Assembly: GCA_004154925.1 (NCBI GenBank)
Contig: QJNS01000706.1
Span: 81,962-145,961 of the forward strand
Direction: 5' to 3'
DNA length: 64,000 nucleotides
Source: Monosporascus cannonballus
Lineage: Eukaryota > Ascomycota > Sordariomycetes > Xylariales
In this document: in pieces, positions 61,508 to 64,000 of the stretch
Position numbering within the stretch: the stretch's first letter is position 1
Layout of the letters: every line of letters starts with the position of its first letter
Position numbers and translations under genes: made by a program
The notes under the pieces: model-generated
Seen by the model: only the letters and a program-made list of their open reading frames with translations
What the model was told of the DNA's origin: nothing
The model's database searches: none

Positions 61508-61871
61508 CGTCACGACCCAAACAGGTTGGGCCTGTGGAAACGGTCGGGCCAAGAAGCTACGCCAGTTCAAAGTCACGTGATCAGTGCTCAGCGGGTCTCA
61601 ACTGAGCACTGTTGAGCAGCGCTGAGCAACCGCTTAGTGAAGCTTTACTGAGCAGAGATGAGCAGTAATAAAGAATCAGGATATATACGCTCATTACTTC
61701 CATAGTTTAGATAGCTTTAGCTTGCAATAACAATTCGTTACCCAAGGTACCCTTGGTATTACGAGACGTGACATGTTACTGTATTTATTGCTCAGCTTCC
61801 CACGATACTCCTGCCAACATAAACCCGTACGACTAAGGTTTAATAGTTGGTTAAACCTCCTAGCCGTCACA
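61508..61871 (+). repeat. Family-G solo LTR, unmutated, divergent U3
   Basis: A 364-bp segment with a perfect TTGCT duplication (61,503-61,507 and 61,872-61,876). The 3' half is almost identical to family-G LTRs (CATAAACCCGTACGACTAAG, GCCGTCACA). The first bases read CGTCACGACC instead of TGTTACGACC. In place of the usual 36-bp U3 repeats it has a run of TGAGCA-containing short repeats (61,590-61,660). It is GC-rich with no RIP trace, so it may be recent or a separate subfamily. Confidence 0.88.
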
Positions 61872-62340
61872 TTGCTCCAGTGGCGTAATAGCGTAATGCA
61901 GCCATAATATTATTGTAATCATAATATCATAATTATTATATACATTATTTAGTTATATTTAAAATTTTACGGATTTTAATTAACACGTTGTACCTATAAG
62001 GCCGTTTTAAATTTTAAAAGTTTTTATTTGTAATTTTTAATATTTATTTTATATTAACGTCGATTAAAAACATTAAAATATAATTTATAAAACTTTTAAA
62101 ATTGTATATATATATATTAGTATTTTTTTGGCTAAGACAAGGTTTTCGAAAATTTGTATAAAATTACGAAAAACGAAGTTTCAAAAAAAAAAACACAACA
62201 TGTTATTACGCCCTATATTTAAGGTTTGTGTTTCTTGTGTGTTTTCTGTGGGTCGGTACCTCAAGCATAGGCTTTTAGAAAGCCTTAGCCCAGCTGCGCC
62301 GCAGGCACAGCCACAACCGCAGAAATAAGGGCTAATTTTA
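61872..62340. other. AT-rich transition segment
   Basis: The first 40 bp continue the host sequence of the solo LTR (CCAGTGGCGTAATAGCG). About 61,910-62,200 is AT-rich and mutated. From 62,200 to the hairpin at 62,293 the text loosely resembles 12,500-12,622, suggesting a truncated end of the same repeat. A 66-codon open frame at 62,128-62,328 has no domain and is probably chance. Confidence 0.45.
62293..62315 (+). repeat. GC-rich hairpin at repeat junction, copy 2
   Basis: GCTGCGCCGCAGGCACAGC followed by CACA, 18 of 19 identical with the copy at 12,636-12,654 and with the same CCACAA continuation. The one difference weakens the stem by a single pair. It lies some 25 bp left of the change to gene-like DNA. 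Confidence 0.6.
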
Positions 62341-63337
62341 GTGAGGCAACTGACGTTATTTCTCGAAAGAAACCGCGCTCCCGCTCAACTCGACCGGAAA
62401 ACGTCGAAGCGATAAATATGGGGGTGCGTCTGGATTGAGGGCAGCCAAGAGGGTGACATCTAAATGAGTCTACTCATAAATAACCTGTCGGGGTATTAGC
62501 GATCTCCGGGCAGATGGTGGCAGGCTTATAGGGAAGATCAGCCGTTCGCGGGCGTTAACGATACGGAGGGGCCGCCAAGCATCTTAAGTAAACTGTACTT
62601 GTTGGACTGCCTGTTCTGGGAGACCCTGTAGGTCGCACTAATCATGATCTCTGGCATCGCTGTCCTGGTTGGGTTGGCGGACACCTAAGACGCCGGTGCG
62701 CCACTGACTGAGCGGCTGCGCTATTTACGTTCACACGAGCGAATGTCGTTTAGTGGAATTTGCACTCTGTACTCTTGGCCTTACAGGATCCGGTAGTTGC
62801 CATGGCGATCGATGAGCTGGACCGTGTGTGGTCTTTTGTGTGGCCGGACTATCGAAGCAGTCCCCCGTGGTCTTTGGGCCCCGAGCTGTCCATAATTGCA
62901 TGCCCAGCATATCGGAAACGCATATATCGTTCCCATTTGCTGGTCGAGGCAAATCTCTTATTGCCCAACTTCGTCTTCACCGGAGTTCTCTGTGCTGGTG
63001 GGCGACCTCAACTGCTAATTGAGGCAAGAACGTGAAGACTCTATTGCATCAAAGCCAACCGATTACTGCAGCCTTATCCAGTCTTTCCACCTGTGGGACA
63101 TGGCGCTGTGGCTTATTGGGCAGCGGTGATGCGGTTCTCGCGGCGCCAGTTGTCAGAATGCCTTCTGTTCAAGCCATGCGCATGTGAGCACAATGGAAGC
63201 ATTGAAAAGGTATATGGAGGGCGTGTGGAGGGGTTTCATCACCAACACAATCCCAAACTTCATGTCCCGGAATTTTAGACGAGTATCATCTCATCATCTC
63301 TCACACAAATCCTGTCCATTCAGTTAACCCGCCGACG
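62341..63337. other. Gene-like DNA without an identified gene
   Basis: One kilobase of roughly 50-55% G+C. Several open frames of 60-90 codons overlap on both strands (for example 62,760-63,035 plus and 62,731-62,952 minus), none with a recognisable domain or a family I know. It may hold the upstream region of the gene at 63,338, or a decayed gene. CATCATCTCATC-like pyrimidine-rich text at 63,285-63,305 fits a fungal core promoter/leader. Confidence 0.45.
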
Positions 63338-64000
63338 ATGGAAGTCTTTTACCCCAACTGTATCTTCCCAGACGACGAAGCCGGCATCGTCGCCACGCCC
63401 GATATGTGCGGCACAATCGATATCGTCTGGAGCTGTCTTGCCGTTGTGCTTCTCTGCACCTGGGTGGTATTGCACGAAAACGTCCCAGCCGAAGGCGACA
63501 CCGACAGGAACTGGTTTTGGGGACTCTTCCTCGAGGCTTACTTGATTGCGCAAAAAACATGTTCCTTCGGCTTTGCGCTCTTCGCTCCCGAGCTCTTCAC
63601 GGGAAAAGCCATGATGGGTCTTTACTTCGCGCACCATGTTCGGGACATCATGAAGGAGACGGTGAAGGAGGGTGAAGTGAACTGGACTATCTCCCACGCT
63701 TTCTTGGCCAACATGGGCGGTTTCGCCATCGAGTTCAACGAGGACGCGAAGGTCCCTGAAAGCAGCCCTGACACACCGGCGGACGAACAGCCACCCACTG
63801 AGCAACACAATGCGGAGAGGCTTGCGGTGGACATCTCTGAGCAGAGTCCTGCGGATTCATGCAGCACCTCCACTTTCTCCAGCCCAGTCTCGTCTGATAT
63901 GTCTCCTCGACAACTTGAGGAACAGAACTTGGGAAGAGTTAACCATCTGAGTGCGTACAATCGAATCATGATCTTAAAAACTTATTTTAATATTTTTTTC
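63338..64000 (+). CDS. Fungal multi-pass membrane protein family, partial
   Basis: An open frame of 221 codons from ATG (63,338, with A at -3 and G at +4) to the window edge, with no stop. Near the N-terminus CGTIDIVWSCLAVVLLCTW (residues 24-42) forms a membrane segment, followed by VVLHENVP. A second hydrophobic stretch ends in LFAPELFTGKA (81-91), and SHAFLANMGGF follows around residue 120. From memory these motifs (GT-D-WSC, LCTW..H.N.P, APE, ANMGGF) mark a large fungal family of integral membrane proteins of unknown function. A Ser/Pro/Glu-rich linker follows (about 130-200). The last 11 codons become AT-rich (ILKTYFNIFF), so the true frame probably ends in an intron or is broken by AT-rich DNA near 63,950-63,970. 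Open frames on the minus strand here are shadows. Confidence 0.8.
   Translation, partial: MEVFYPNCIFPDDEAGIVATPDMCGTIDIVWSCLAVVLLCTWVVLHENVPAEGDTDRNWFWGLFLEAYLIAQKTCSFGFALFAPELFTGKAMMGLYFAHHVRDIMKETVKEGEVNWTISHAFLANMGGFAIEFNEDAKVPESSPDTPADEQPPTEQHNAERLAVDISEQSPADSCSTSTFSSPVSSDMSPRQLEEQNLGRVNHLSAYNRIMILKTYFNIFF

Noticed and set aside
61366..61605. 79-codon open frame crossing a Copia LTR, host DNA and a solo LTR
   Set aside because: It spans three unrelated sequences joined by insertions, so it cannot be an ancestral gene.
1..62340. Mitochondrial or bacterial AT-rich DNA, CRISPR array, tRNA or rRNA genes
   Set aside because: LTR elements with 5-bp duplications, chromodomains and RIP-type mutation show nuclear fungal DNA; no spacer-repeat array or recognisable structural RNA gene was seen.
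62760..63035. Overlapping 60-90-codon frames on both strands
   Set aside because: No domain, no good start context in common, and no frame clearly preferred; not reported as genes.
63320..63808. 162-codon and shorter open frames on the minus strand
   Set aside because: They overlap the plus-strand membrane-protein frame, which has recognisable family motifs; shadows of GC-rich coding DNA.

Overview
The window looks like a repeat island of a filamentous ascomycete (Pezizomycotina) that has, or had, repeat-induced point mutation (RIP). By eye about three quarters or more of positions 1-62,340 is A+T. TpA is everywhere, the stop codons in former reading frames are mostly TAA/TAG where TGG, CAA or CAG would fit, and surviving cytosines sit largely in CpG. 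No intact host gene is visible in that stretch. At about 62,340 the base composition changes abruptly to ordinary gene-like DNA, and one recognisable host gene starts at 63,338 and runs off the right end.

Layout. (1) 1-1,596: the 5' end of a minus-strand Ty3/Gypsy chromovirus (family G) cut by the window start, inserted in a plus-strand LTR of the same family. (2) 1,597-12,622: an 11-kb heavily mutated AT-rich block I cannot assign, ending in a GC-rich hairpin. (3) 12,668-32,294: an old plus-strand Gypsy relic (G4), split by a minus-strand family-G element (14,615-28,688, target duplication CTTAG). That element is split by a plus-strand family-G element (17,193-24,501, duplication GTTTT), whose 3' LTR is split by a 1.5-kb gag-only LTR element (22,714-24,226, duplication TTACG). 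The later half of G4 also holds a 509-bp TRIM. (4) 32,295-34,133: small repeats Y1 and Z1 and unassigned DNA. (5) 34,134-41,613: another minus-strand family-G element (duplication TATTA), carrying repeat Y2, which itself carries solo LTR X (duplication TCGCC). (6) 41,799-47,277 and 55,956-61,384: two Ty1/Copia elements in opposite orientation (duplications AAAAC and AGATC). (7) 47,811-55,555: repeat Z2, a small GC-richer element, two more Gypsy relics and a solo TRIM LTR. (8) 61,508-61,871: a little-mutated family-G solo LTR (duplication TTGCT). (9) 62,341-64,000: gene-like DNA with one membrane-protein gene of a fungal-restricted family.

Almost everything coding is dead retroelement gag-pol. 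The family-G elements carry gag, protease, RT, RNase H, integrase and a C-terminal chromodomain. Between the chromodomain and the 3' LTR, three copies share a further reading frame on the opposite strand, still readable through the mutation. Short elements (the TRIM, Y, X, the solo LTR, and the LTRs and gag ends of the gag-only element) are much less mutated than the long ones, as a length-dependent, homology-driven mutator predicts.

All calls come from reading the sequence. Percentages, ages and family names from databases were not computed.
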